Notes: generated by a model not told the origin, from the sequence alone. A stretch of 64,000 nucleotides of DNA from Arion vulgaris (GCA_020796225.1 CM036774.1:28176791-28240790), one strand, 5' to 3'. Counted from the stretch's first letter, positions 11,261-20,395 are shown. A program made the numbers and translations.

Positions 11261-11594
11261 GCGAGTCTAATAACGTAAACCATTCTTTGTGGTCTGTATG
11301 TGATGTGCACATTAGAGCGGTGTTCCGGGGCCAGTTAGTCCCTACAGACCGTAGGTTAGCACTTCTGGTTTCTGCATGTGTTTTATTTGATTTCACCTCC
11401 TTAACTCTTAGTGGACCAGGGCAAATTTGTTTTTAGAATTGCGCTCCTAGTGTCGCATTGGTTCACAAGGAGTTAAAACCAGGGGAAAGCATAATAAACT
11501 GGGGTCCATTTCAGTATTGCTAGATAAAAGCGGAAGTCATTTAAAAACAACACATCATGCGAGAACGAGGCTCATTTTATTATATTTAATGCTT
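11261..11594. other. Unassigned intronic sequence
   Basis: About 330 bases between two inverted SINE B copies, starting with the end of the split SINE A. No further feature is recognised. Confidence 0.4.
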
Positions 11595-11605
11595 ATGAAT
11601 ATCAG

Positions 11606-11877
11606 AGAGCCGCTGTAGCGTAGTTGTTAGTGAACTCGCCCCGCAAAGGCTGGTGGTCTGGGTTCAGCTCCCGCAATCGCGATGAAATTTTCCAGACCGC
11701 GACGGCTCTCAGGTCGACTCCCGCCTCAACTGGATACCCAAAAATGCTCTGGGGAAAGAAGGCGCCGGCGGATGCTGACTACATCACCCATCGGTGCCGA
11801 TGGTCAAGAAAAATACAGGCCTAACACTGTATTGACCTAATACCCCAAGGTATGAAAGGGTTCCTTTACTTTTACTA
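11606..11877 (+). mobile_element. SINE family B copy, tRNA-derived, with 11-bp TSD
   Basis: The head agagccgctgtagcgtagtt ... gggttcagctcccgc carries a Pol III A box (TAGCGTAGTTGTTAG) and a B box close to GGTTCRANTCC (GGTTCAGCTCC). The body includes ctggatacccaaaaatgctc, and the end is ggtatgaaagggttccttta. Perfect target-site duplications atgaatatcag lie at 11,595-11,605 and 11,878-11,888. Length is about 272 bp. Confidence 0.93.
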
Positions 11878-11944
11878 ATGAATATCAGTATTTTATATTT
11901 TCATTAATAAATAACCATGGATTGATAGAATTGTGTAAAATTGA

Positions 11945-12570
11945 TAGAAGATAATGCAAGGGATGATTATAATATTGTTATTAATACAGATGAGTCTGTG
12001 CATCGTGGTGAGAAGTTAGGCTAGGGTTTTCTTTGGGTAATGTAAAATTGTAGGGTTATTGAATTAAAATGGGGCTACCAACTATGAGTATGAGGATTGA
12101 GGTTGAGCCATTACTGCTGCCTTCCATTGGCTCTCTGGACTCCATGGGGCTGTTGTTATTTCGGGCTTTCAGTCGATGCTTGGAAGATCCAGAATAACAG
12201 GTTGTGGTATGAGTGGATGTTGTCTTTAGAGGTTTTCAACCTCCAGAGAATCATGTGGATCTACTATCCTGGGCATGCTTGCGACACGAGAGAAGGACAG
12301 ATTTGGCAAAGTATTGATTGTTGGGGAGAATGGTGGATAAGGATGTTTTTGTCCCTTGGGTGAGGACACTAAAATAGATGTTGAATCAATCCAGCGATTT
12401 TAGGAGTTTTGAATTATATGTTATACATGTAGAACTGGTTGCTTGAGGGGCAGAGAGAGGGTGTTTTACCAGCGAGCCACAGGAACCATCAGTATGCATC
12501 TCCTTTTTACATCTGTTGGGAGACTGAGCATCTATGGGTCTGCTCGAGTGCTGTGGACGTCAGTTCAGTA
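11945..12570 (+). mobile_element. LINE fragment with RNase H (family RH1)
   Basis: Degenerate copy of the element better preserved at 49.03-49.6 kb. It shares agaagataatgcaaggg, the ctgctgccttccattggctc stretch and a following Cys-containing end with CWETEHLWVC (about 12,505-12,545). Frames are broken throughout. A minus-strand copy lies at 26.9-27.7 kb. Confidence 0.7.
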
Positions 12571-12689
12571 ACCAATAGTAAAAGTGCAATAAATTGCGAG
12601 TGTTATATCAATGTCAGCCCACATCAAACATGAATTTTTGATTTCCCGACTCAGATAGTTGACCTTATTTAGCATTGTCCTCATCAAGG

Positions 12690-12880
12690 TGTGTGTCCTT
12701 TATAGAACGTTGCTCTCTTTGCAGCGCATCTGAAATTCACTCTCTTCGCCGATGGTCATATTCATGGTTTCTTTAATATCTTGTAGCCATCTTCTTCTTG
12801 GTCTGCCTTTGCGTCCTGGGACTCTGCCCTCTAGTATTGTTTTCTCTCCAGGCCATCGTGATGCTTGATGTGGTGTCAGT
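12690..12880 (-). mobile_element. RTE-like LINE 3' end
   Basis: A C-terminal LINE segment on the minus strand. The same sequence (catctgaaattcactctctt, tattcatggtttctttaata, ccatcttcttcttggtctgc) recurs at 63.5-63.65 kb. It is 5' truncated. Confidence 0.6.
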
Positions 12881-12986
12881 AATAAAATGGTTTTATCAAG
12901 AGATTAAACACTTATTTCAATTTGAGATGCTGTTTCGTAGAATATTGTTACAGTTAAAGATTCACATTTTGGTCCATATATAGAAG

Positions 12987-13188
12987 TTGTATGGCAAGAA
13001 GAACCCAAGCTCTGTTCTACCACGGCTGCTGGAAGAACTTGCAGGATTTAGGAAACGACATGAGGAGGGTAACCAGTTGAATGCAGCACTGCATAAGGCG
13101 ATGAGTACACACACAAGCAATTTGAAGACTCTGGTACTGGCTCCATCAGAGATTCAGTCTATGCTTCCACCATCACAGCCTGCATTGT
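12987..13188 (+). CDS. PTPN23: PTPN23 (HD-PTP) homologue, V-domain exon
   Basis: An open exon from ttg tat ggc (after tatatagaag) to ttg t|gtgagt, entering in phase 0 and leaving in phase 1. The peptide runs LYGKKNPSSVLPRLLEELAG ... NQLNAALHKAMSTHTSNL ... LAPSEIQSMLPPSQPAL. It matches the middle of the ALIX/HD-PTP V-shaped domain (ALIX: ELYKPLRAEG ... SHRDTIVLLCKPEPELNAAIP). This coiled domain binds Lys63 ubiquitin and YPxnL-type motifs in the family. The last 48 bases are the first unit of a 90-bp tandem array that continues into the intron, so the true donor is one of many near-identical sites. The split codon is completed correctly by the exon at 14,427 (tcc, Ser). Confidence 0.85.
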
Positions 13189-14312
13189 GTGAGTACTGTT
13201 TGTTTGTTCGTTTGTTGCTTACGTTCTAGTACTAGCTCCATCAGAGATTCATTCTATGCTTCCACCATCACAACCTGCATTGTGTGAGTACTGTTTGTTT
13301 GTTTGTTGTTCGTTTGTTGCTTACGTTCTAGTACTAGCTCCATCAGAGATTCAGTCTATGCTTCCACCATCACAACCTGCATTGTGTGAGTACTGTTGTT
13401 CGTTTGTTGCTTATGTTCTAGTCTTAGCTCCATCAGAGATTCAGTCTATGCTTCCACTATCACAGCCTGCATTGTGTGAGTACTATTGTTTGATGTTCGT
13501 TTGTTGCTTACGTTCTAGTACCAGCTCCATCAGAGATTCATTCTATGCTTCCACCATCACAACCTGCATTGTGTGAGTACTGTTGTTCGTTTCTTGCTTA
13601 TGTTCTAGTACTAGCTCCATCAGAGATTCAGTCTATGCTTCAACCATCACAACCTGCATTGTGTGAGAACTGTTGTTCGTTTGTTGCTTATGTTCTAGTA
13701 CTAGCTCCATCCGAGATTCAGTCTATGCTTCCACCATCACAACCTGCATTGTGTGAGAACTGTTGTTCGTTTGTTGCTTATGTTCTAGTACTAGCTCCAT
13801 CAGAGATTCATTCTATGCTTCCACCATCACAACCTGCATTGTGTGAGTACTGTTTGTTTGTTCGTTTGTTGCTTACGTTCTAGTACTAGCTCCATCAGAG
13901 ATTCATTCTATGCTTCCACCATCACAACCTGCATTGTGTGAGTACTGTTGTTCGCTTTCGCTTATGTTCTAGTACTAGCTCCATCAGAGATTCATTCATG
14001 TTCTAACATCACAACCTGCATTGTGTGAGTACTGTTTTCGCTTTCTTGCTTATGTTCTAGTACTAGCTCCATCAGAGATTCATTCTATGCTTCCACCATC
14101 ACAACCTGCATTGTGTGAGTACTGTTTGTTGTTTGTTGTCTCGTTGTTGCTTACGCTCTAGTACTAGCTCCATCAGAGATTCAGTCTATGCTTCCACCAT
14201 CACAACCTGCATTGTGTGAGTACTGTTGTTCGTTTCTTGCTTATGTTCTAGTACTAGCTCCATCAGAGATTCATTCTATGCTTCTACCATCACAACCTGC
14301 ATTGATAGACAT
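13135..14312 (+). repeat. 90-bp minisatellite spanning a PTPN23 exon end
   Basis: About 13 copies of a unit averaging 90 bp. The first is exonic. Each unit holds, in order: a T-rich tract (cgtttgttgcttatgttcta), one or two AG dinucleotides (ctagtactag), 48 bases copying the exon end (coding SPSEIQSMLPPSQPAL) and a donor-like ttgt|gtgagt. The 90-bp units keep frame, so two runs (13,256-13,576 and 13,545-13,883) stay open. Other units are 94-104 bp and shift frame. The unit near 13,970 is shortened, and the last lacks the donor (cattgatag in place of cattgtgtgag). Confidence 0.95.
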
Positions 14313-14426
14313 TGTTGTTTATTTATTGGTGTTCTAATTTTTGGTACAACAACTAAATTAAACTTAAAAATTATTATCTCTTTTACTTATGTTGTAAATG
14401 AATAATATATTAATTTTTCTCTGCAG

Positions 14427-14586
14427 CCGATGAGGACCAAGAAATTGTCCGTGAAATTCGTCGACTTCTCCAGAAAGTGAAGCAGATGAAAGAACAAAGG
14501 AAGGCATTAGCTTGAGCAGTTTGAGACAAGATTCAAAGGATGACATCACCAATGTTCTTGTGACTCAAGAGAAGACAGATAAAGAG
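14427..14586 (+). CDS. PTPN23: PTPN23 (HD-PTP) homologue, V-domain exon
   Basis: Acceptor tttttctctgcag, donor gag|gttgtt. The peptide DEDQEIVREIRRLLQKVKQM ... then SSLRQDSKDDITNVLVTQEK ... matches the long V-domain helix of ALIX and HD-PTP. HD-PTP has a DDIT-type stretch followed by L(V)T just before the KKHDQ motif. A one-base loss at about 14,510 (gcattagcttgagcagtttg) shifts the frame from +2 to +1 within an otherwise continuous alignment. I read this as an assembly indel rather than gene decay. It exits in phase 0 as TDKE, joining SVFVEQLKKHDQ of the next exon. Confidence 0.82.
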
Positions 14587-14780
14587 GTTGTTTGTTTATG
14601 CATCATCATCATCATACAATATCTTGCCTTTCTTGAGCAGAACTTTGCCCCCACAAGGATACACCCACTTAACCACATAAATCCTCTATTCTTCTCTGTT
14701 CCTTGTATCATGCTTCAGCTGTGATTCATTTCTTTCAGTTCTTGCTCCTTTGTACACATAATAGCATCACTTTATAGAAT
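14587..14780. other. Unassigned intronic stretch
   Basis: About 190 bases following the donor. An ATC microsatellite (catcatcatcatcat) occurs at 14,601-14,615. Nothing else is recognised. Confidence 0.4.
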
Positions 14781-14782
14781 AA

Positions 14783-14960
14783 AGATACCTGCTGCCTTGC
14801 AGGACGGCTGGGACTCCAAAGGCTGACGGAGAGTGAACCCAGTAAACGCTGACTGAAACCCACCCATGCTAAGGCTGTATGAATCAGGTTTCCACATGAA
14901 TGAGATTTATGGGGAAATCTGGTACACCAGTCTAAGGGTGATGCAGAGAGAGAGAGAATA
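14783..14960 (+). mobile_element. SINE E 3' portion
   Basis: Contains gctgacggagagtgaaccc, aaacgctgactgaaaccc, gtatgaatcaggtttccaca and a terminal GA-rich run. It matches the 3' part of the SINE E copy at 33.1-33.26 kb. Confidence 0.65.
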
Positions 14961-14999
14961 AAGATTACAAATTCAAAGCTCATTTTTATTGGTACAACA

Positions 15000-15225
15000 T
15001 TCTTTGAATGCTCCTTATCGACCACTTGTTAACCACTCTTTGTTATTTTTATGTGATCTGAGCCTAAGATCGATTGTAAACTTTGCCAGTTGTGAGCCTA
15101 CAGTAGCCAGCACATCAACTTTTTGCACACTTTTTATTTACTATGGTAGGACTACCATGCTACAGCATGCCTTGTAATCGCAGTGTTACCATTCCTTGCT
15201 CCCCTTGTGAGCCCCGCAACACACG
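15000..15225 (-). mobile_element. SINE family A copy
   Basis: Runs from ttgaatgctccttatcgacc through gatctgagcctaagatcga and tttatttactatggtagga to cagtgttaccattccttgct and gtgagccccgcaacacac, the full reverse of the family A consensus. Confidence 0.8.
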
Positions 15226-15289
15226 GGGTCAAAATAATAGTTGTCCGCAGGTGTTGATAAGAGCAGTTTTAGATAATCTCTCTCATGAT

Positions 15290-15595
15290 CACCACCCAGA
15301 CCGATGTACCAGACCTCCCCATCAGTTCTATTCATGTGGAAATCTGATTCCTGCAGCTTTGGCATGGTGTGTTTATGTCACATCTTTGTACCATTTGGAG
15401 TCTGGTGCTTATCCCGACGATGGGTCGGTTTCAGACCAGCTTATTGTTAAGCTTCCGTCTGTACATCTCAGTGTTTTTACAGTGTGGTGTAGCTGGCCTT
15501 ACGCCCAACATCCGTAGTGGCCTCTTACGGCATGCGTAACAGTGGTTCTATTTTTACACCCAATTTGGGCCCTGGTAACCACTGGTGGTTTTAGA
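15290..15595 (-). mobile_element. SINE family E copy, nearly full length
   Basis: The reverse complement of the 32.96 kb copy: tcatgtggaaatctgattcc, ctggtgcttatcccgacgat, cggcatgcgtaacagtggtt and finally tttgggccctggtaaccact. The head at the right end resembles a tRNA-Leu/Ser A-box region (CCGAGTGGTTA in intact copies). Confidence 0.75.
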
Positions 15596-15699
15596 TAATC
15601 TAATTAACCCATGTGTTGTCTGGGCTCACAGAGGGAGCAATGAATAGTAACTACACATCAACTACTCAATCTAGGCATAAATGGAGAGAATACTTCATC

Positions 15700-16090
15700 C
15701 TTGCTTATTAATTCTTCTTTTGTCGTCACACTGCTACCGGGTTGTTGCCCAGTGTCGGGGGTTTCTGTTTTTGTCTTGCGCTGTTCTGGTGGCTTGGGTG
15801 ATTGTTATTTTTGCTCTTGATTCTGCTATGCCATCTAACTATCTTTTTCATGGTCTTCCTCTTGCCTTCTTTCCGATGTTCTGTTGTAGAAGACTCTGTA
15901 TACTGTGGAGTTTGGATGCATTCTTATTAAGGCCAAACCACTACATTCTTGTTTCTCTATGTAATTCAAGCACGTTCTGTCCCAACTTTTTTTTATGCTG
16001 ATGTTGGTGACTCTGTCTTTCTGGTTATTGGTAACTTTTGTAGGCATCATATTTCATGTAGTTACTTTTAGACTGTGCTTTGCTCGTTGT
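15700..16090 (-). mobile_element. LINE 3' region (family L2-like unknown)
   Basis: Shares long stretches with 34,610-35,060 (cacactgctaccgggttgtt, gcgctgttctggtggcttgg, ccaaaccactacattcttg). The minus-strand translation is a typical broken LINE C-terminus. No intact frame exists. Confidence 0.6.
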
Positions 16091-16309
16091 CCATGTTTGG
16101 CTCTGGCAGGATAAAATGCTGTTGATCATCTCTTGCTTAGCTGACTGAAATTTTTGGTGCTCTTAACAATTGACCATCTGTAAGATGAAAAGACCATATA
16201 TTTCAAGCGAACAAATGAAAGGAAAGCAGGATCTTATTGCTACCAGATCCCGATATGAAGACAAATTTCAGACCATCTTATTGTTACTAGTAATATATCT
16301 TTGAATACC

Positions 16310-16560
16310 CTTCGACATCTGTTGAGGAAGACTGAGCACCTATGGGTCTGCTCGGAGTGCTGTGGCATCAGGTCAATAACTAATAACAGTAGGCGAGACA
16401 GGGAAGACAGAGAGAAAATGTTGATAGCCTGACTTCCATGACACGGTAGAGCGTCAACATCTGAGTTGATAGCAAACACCAACGACAGAAATTTGTGGAG
16501 ATCCATGATCGCCTGCCAGTCGGCACGTCACCTGAGTGATGAACTAATAACCAATCTTGA
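16310..16560 (+). mobile_element. Fused LINE remnants (RH1 end + RTE end)
   Basis: The first half (ctgagcacctatgggtctgc) matches the 3' Cys region of LINE RH1 at 12.5 kb. The second half (aggcgagacagggaagacag ... atttgtggagatccatgatc ... ctgccagtcggc) matches the RTE C-terminus at 10.04-10.18 kb. Confidence 0.55.
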
Positions 16561-16583
16561 TATAATTTTGATTCTCTTTCCAG

Positions 16584-16735
16584 TCTGTCTTTGTTGAGCA
16601 ACTGAAGAAACATGATCAAGTTGTAGGGTACATCCGACAGAATCTATCCTCCCAGGATAACATTCTACGACATCTCACAGACATCAACGCTAAATATGCT
16701 GTAATCAGACAAGCATATAATGAGACCAGTGCAAG
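16584..16735 (+). CDS. PTPN23: PTPN23 (HD-PTP) homologue, KKHDQ exon
   Basis: Clean exon: acceptor ttctctttccag, donor gcaag|gtaagc. It encodes SVFVEQLKKHDQVVGYIRQN ... ILRHLTDINAKYAVIRQ ... ETSAR. The KKHDQ motif followed by a five-to-ten residue helix and LTxxNxxYAxxR is diagnostic of HD-PTP V domains (human HD-PTP has ELKKHDQLK ... LTEANVQYAAVRR). It enters in phase 0 from the 14,427 exon and leaves after two bases of a codon. The 3' end and donor are tandemly duplicated immediately downstream. Confidence 0.92.
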
Positions 16736-17100
16736 GTAAGCCAAGCATGACATAGTTGTAGTACTAAATATGCTGTGATCAGACAAGCATATAATGAGAC
16801 TAATAGGGTTTAATAGCCGAAAGATTGACTTCATTGCACCGGGTTTTAACCCAATCGCTCGCCCCTCTCCACAGAAATGGCATGCCACCTGCCGAGAGTA
16901 TTGCACAGAGCACGAACTCCGTAGTTCCAGCAACAATCCTAGTGTCTCTGGAAAACTGCACTCGTGAACAGAATGACGCGACCCGGGACTCAACCCATGA
17001 CCTTCGACTCACAAGGCAAAGGGCGTAACTACTTAGCCACAGAGACCACCATAATGAGACCCAGTTCAAGGTAGCCAAGCATGGCATCATAGTTGCTGTA
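16690..17100 (+). repeat. 74-bp tandem duplication of an exon end and donor
   Basis: The segment ctaaatatgctgtaatcaga ... caaggtaagccaagcatgac (16,690-16,763) is repeated from 16,764. The second copy is interrupted at 16,800 by a SINE and resumes at 17,051-17,100 (cagttcaaggtagccaagca). The second donor is altered (gtagcc in place of gtaagcc). Confidence 0.88.
16801..17050 (-). mobile_element. SINE family F, tRNA-derived, with 10-bp TSD
   Basis: On the minus strand the head reads CTCTGTGGCTAAGTAGTTAC ... with A box TGGCTAAGTAGTTACG and B box GGGTTGAGTCCC. The body includes a CTCGTG-type segment and the end is attaaaccctatta. The identical 10-bp repeats ataatgagac at 16,791-16,800 and 17,051-17,060 are the target-site duplication. 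No second copy of this family was noticed in the window. Confidence 0.9.
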
Positions 17101-17218
17101 CTCTTTCCTTTTGTGACTGGAAATTGACCAGAAATCATCTTCATTTCTCCGAACTTATACTTTTTCAGTTTCAATTTGGAATATCTTCATTGCACTCCGG
17201 GGCCCAAATTAGGGGTGT

Positions 17219-17426
17219 TTTTTGTGTGTATTTTTTCGATCCAGAAGCACTTGAGCTTTCAGCTCTTTGGCTCGGTGCCATGGACATCGCAACCCTTCGG
17301 TTCGGCATCGCGAACACCGTGAATCTGGGGGACCTGTGGCTTTTCTGCCAGCCCATGGAATTGAACCCGCATTCACAGAGGGTTGTCGCCCGCAGTCCAA
17401 CGGCACGAACACGCTGGGCAGGCGGA
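17219..17426 (-). mobile_element. SINE family C copy inserted in SINE E
   Basis: Flanked by caaattagggGtgt (17,205-17,218) and caaattagggtgt (17,427-17,439), a near-perfect TSD derived from the SINE E head (gggcccaaattgggg). The body contains cgatccagaagcacttgagc, gcgaacaccgtgaatctggg and the B-box complement ggaattgaacccgcattc. Confidence 0.85.
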
Positions 17427-17705
17427 CAAATTAGGGTGTAAAGACTAGAACTACTTATACATGCCATGCAGTCGTCGAGGCTTACTAAGAAGGTTGGGTG
17501 TGGGATAGCTAACCCACTTCGAGAACAACACTAGATAACTACAGAAACCACAACCAAGGACATTCATAGCTCACCATTTGAGGAAGAAGAAGACCCCCAA
17601 GAGGGACAGAAACAAGAGATCTGGAAAAGATGGCATTGGATAGGTGAGCTTGAAGGCCTTTGTCATGGATCTATGCCTCCCAAAGGCGAAGAGTGAAGAA
17701 GAAGA
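17427..17705 (+). mobile_element. SINE E remainder plus RTE tail
   Basis: Continues the interrupted SINE E (taaagactagaactacttat ... catgccatgcagtcgtcgag), then contains LINE-tail sequence ending in gaagagtgaagaagaagaac, as in other RTE 3' ends here. Confidence 0.55.
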
Positions 17706-17774
17706 ACTCCAGACATGTCCATAGGTGTTCCGATCTCCTTCAGAATATCCTCAACAGCCTCCAACGACTGACCA

Positions 17775-18050
17775 TAAAGTAAAGTAAAAAGTAAAGGAAC
17801 CCTTTCATACCTCGTGGTATATAGGTCAATACAATGTTAGACCTGTATTTTTCATTGACTGTCGGCAAACGATGTGTGTTGGGGTCAGCATCACCGCCAC
17901 CTTTATTTCCCAGAGCATGTCTGGTACCCAGTTGAGGCTGGGTCGACCTGAGAGCGCGCGGTCAGGAAAAATTCCACACGCACTTGTGGAAGCTGAACCA
18001 GACCACCAGTCTTGAGAAGCGAGTTCACTAACAATACGCTACTGCCTATC
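17775..18050 (-). mobile_element. SINE family B copy
   Basis: Reverse copy of the 11,606 element: aaaggaaccctttcatacct, cccagagcatgtctggtacc and, at the right end, the tRNA-like head (agcgagttcactaacaatac). No clear TSD is seen. Confidence 0.85.
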
Positions 18051-18225
18051 AGTCTGTTGTACTAATCTTTTATTTGTGATATAAATGGTGTCTCTGGTCT
18101 ATGGTGCTATTTGTGTATCTTTCACAGGACCTTTTGGAGTCTTTATACAATATTTATGTGTACATAACAAATATTTTTTACCTTGGGAGTCTGTCTACAA
18201 TATTGATATGTACAAAATAATATTC

Positions 18226-18670
18226 TTCTGCGGTGTCTGTGGCGTAGAGGTTAGTTGCTCATCTCTCATGCCAAAGTTACTAAGTTCGCTTCCTCATGGA
18301 GCCATCTGGATATTTTTTCAGAGATTTCTGATCTCAGTGTAGGTGAGATTGAGTTTCTAGTCCTATCAGAGACATGATCAATATGAGGTCCCATGTTTAA
18401 TTCGAGCATGTTAAAGAACCATTAGCAGTTAAAAAAATCGAAAAGAGCAGGCTGGAAAGTCACTGTCCGGGCTAATTCATTAGAAAAGTTTCAAAATAAA
18501 ATTCCTACATGTAAAGAATAGAACCACTTCAATATATAGAACATATCTTCAACATTACATTGCCCCTCGCAGTGCTACAGAATTTCGTGCACCTCAGCTG
18601 AGATCTTCCTGTGTAAGACAGAAATCGGAGCACACATGGTAACTCACTGAAGTGCAATAATGATGGTCCT

Positions 18671-18700
<30 letters not shown>
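18226..18700 (+). mobile_element. SINE family D, tRNA-derived, (TCAA)n tail
   Basis: The head gtctgtggcgtagaggttag ... agttcgcttcctc carries A box TGGCGTAGAGG and a B box AGTTCGCTTCC. The body includes gagcatgttaaagaacc and agcaggctggaaagtcactg. The tail is tgatggtcctatcaatcaat continuing as TCAA repeats to 18,700. Length is about 475 bp, long for a SINE. Confidence 0.85.
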
Positions 18701-18703
<3 letters not shown>

Positions 18704-18957
18704 CCGAGTGGTTACCGGGCCCAAATGTGGGGTGTAAAGAATAGAACCACTGTTACCTGCCACGCATGTCGTAGAAGATCGACTAAGGAGGTTTGGTGAA
18801 ATCGGATGCACATGTCCTAAACGTGTAGAAGTCTATGTGTTTAGAGGCCTACCAAACCAATGTGCAACGATACACGTTCTTGAAAAAGATCAAACGATCA
18901 CAAAGAGTGATGAAAATTGGTAGTAAAGAATGAACGTAAAGAAGAAGAAGAATCAAT
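18701..18957 (+). mobile_element. SINE family E2 copy
   Basis: Begins with the SINE E head (cgcccgagtggttaccgggc) and shared core (aaagaatagaaccactgtta ... gactaagg). It continues with a different body (catgtcctaaacgtgtagaa, aatgtgcaacgatacacgtt, tcacaaagagtgatgaaaat) and ends in aagaagaagaa. The minus-strand copy at 24,955-25,190 has the same body. Confidence 0.8.
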
Positions 18958-19105
18958 CAATGAATCACAGGATAAATTTCACATTTGAGTTAATGAATAT
19001 CCAAAACTGAATAAACTGAAGTCGTTTGTTTTCTTCATCCTGATTGTGTGTGTTTATTTATTTATTTTTTGTTATTCATATTGTCTGTGTATGTTTCTTA
19101 TTTAG

Positions 19106-19295
19106 GAGAGAAAAGTGTTCATGAGTTGATACTGTCGCACGATAAATACGAGGAATTTGCTGGCCAAGTCACAGAAAGGTTCGAGTACTACAAGAAGCTT
19201 CTGCAGAGTGTTATAAAACGCTGGAGCGATGCCGCAGTGAGTGTAAGTGAGGCAGGAGGAAAGGGACATGCTTACTGCCAGGCTTGTTCCAAAAG
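19106..19295 (+). CDS. PTPN23: PTPN23 (HD-PTP) homologue, end of V domain
   Basis: After acceptor atgtttcttatttag the frame reads EKSVHELILSHDKYEEFAGQ, then VTERFEYYKKLLQSVIKRW. This aligns with the last V-domain helix of ALIX (EEVLKNLATAYDNFVELVAN ... KFYNELTEILVRF). Joined to ETSAR of the preceding exon it keeps the family spacing, but the splice phases differ by one base, so one indel is likely. The 3' end is uncertain: consensus donors occur at 19,237 (gca|gtgagt) and 19,243 (gtaagt), while the open frame runs to 19,323. The few residues expected between this and the proline-rich exon are not located. Confidence 0.8.
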
Positions 19296-19339
19296 GTTTG
19301 TTGTTCATCATGATCTTCTTTAAACTCTGCGCTGCAAGT

Positions 19340-19545
19340 AGGTCAGCATATCTGATTTCAGCACACTTTTATTTACTAGGTAGTTCAGTTATGTTGACTG
19401 CGAAATAGCGGTCGTAGATATATCTCATAATAAAGAAATATACATCTTAACATCTTAAACAATATGGAATGGAACTGATGAGAAAACTAAGATCGGAATA
19501 CTAAGAGCATATATATATATATTCTCTGTGGCAGCGTATATGTGT
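19340..19545. other. Intronic sequence with SINE A scrap
   Basis: Contains gtaggtcagcatatctgatt and cttttatttactaggtagtt, matching part of SINE A in reverse orientation, then AT-rich sequence with a short (AT)n run near 19,511. Nothing else is recognised. Confidence 0.45.
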
Positions 19546-19549
19546 GTAA

Positions 19550-19790
19550 CATGACATATCGACCACATGTTAAACCACTCTTTGTGATTTGTATGTGATT
19601 TGAGCCTAAGAGAAATTATCGTTGGTCTAATATGCCTACAAGTAGGTCAGCATCCGATTTCTGTGATGCTTTTATTTACTGGGGTAGTTTCCAGGTTTGG
19701 GTCCCCTTAGTTGCCTCTTGATGCGCCTTGTGGGTCACATTACTATTCTTTGCTCCCCTTGAGACCCGTCAACACACAAACGGCATCTTG
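19550..19790 (-). mobile_element. SINE family A copy
   Basis: Reverse copy: tatcgaccacatgttaaacc, gatttgagcctaagagaaat, tttatttactggggtagttt, ttgctccccttgagaccc. Confidence 0.8.
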
Positions 19791-20154
19791 ATCATTATCA
19801 TTGATGTTTCAGCATTTTCTTTTATCTAATTCTGTTTTGTCCCACAGTGTCAGCATAAGAGATTTCTAGAATGGGCTTTGTCGCGCTTCATAAACAGTGT
19901 TTTCCTCACCTCTTGCATCTCTGAGGTCCACCTTTGCATGAACGGCCCTAAAAATAGAAAATGTCACAACTTACATTCAAGTTTTGAATTTCCAAAACAT
20001 TTAATAATTTTCACTATTGGTTATCGTATAGTATATCCGATACTAAGAAAAATCCCAAAAACACAGAAAGTGAACAATATTTAGTAAATAATTACACTTC
20101 TCATTGCGTATGACCTTATCGTTTGTTGCCATGGTAAACTTCTTCTTCGGACGC

Positions 20155-20395
20155 CTCCCCAGCGCCACTTGTTAACCCCTCTGTGTGATTTGTATGTGAT
20201 CTGAGTCTAAGAGCGATTCTACGCTGTGCCAAAATTATGTATGCGTCTAATCCAGCAGATCCAATTTCTGCGATGCTTTATTTACTATGGTAACTTCCTA
20301 GGTCATACATCAGTTGCCTCTACAACATACTTGTAGGTCGCAGGAGTACTATTGTTTGCTTCTCGTGGCCCCAGCACCGCACAGGTAGCCATGGT
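20155..20395 (-). mobile_element. SINE family A copy
   Basis: Reverse copy: cgccacttgttaacccctct, gtgatctgagtctaagagcg, tttatttactatggtaactt and tgtaggtcgcaggagtacta. Confidence 0.78.

Noticed and set aside
11606..11680. A genuine tRNA gene
   Set aside because: A and B boxes are present, but no foldable acceptor stem is apparent, the unit continues into a 270-bp body, and it has TSDs, so it is a SINE head.
13256..13883. Independent gene encoding tandem VLAPSEIQSMLPPSQPALCEY repeats
   Set aside because: It is the PTPN23 exon end plus intron start repeated. The frame passes through donor-like sequence and breaks at units of other lengths. Kept as a repeat and a splice hypothesis.
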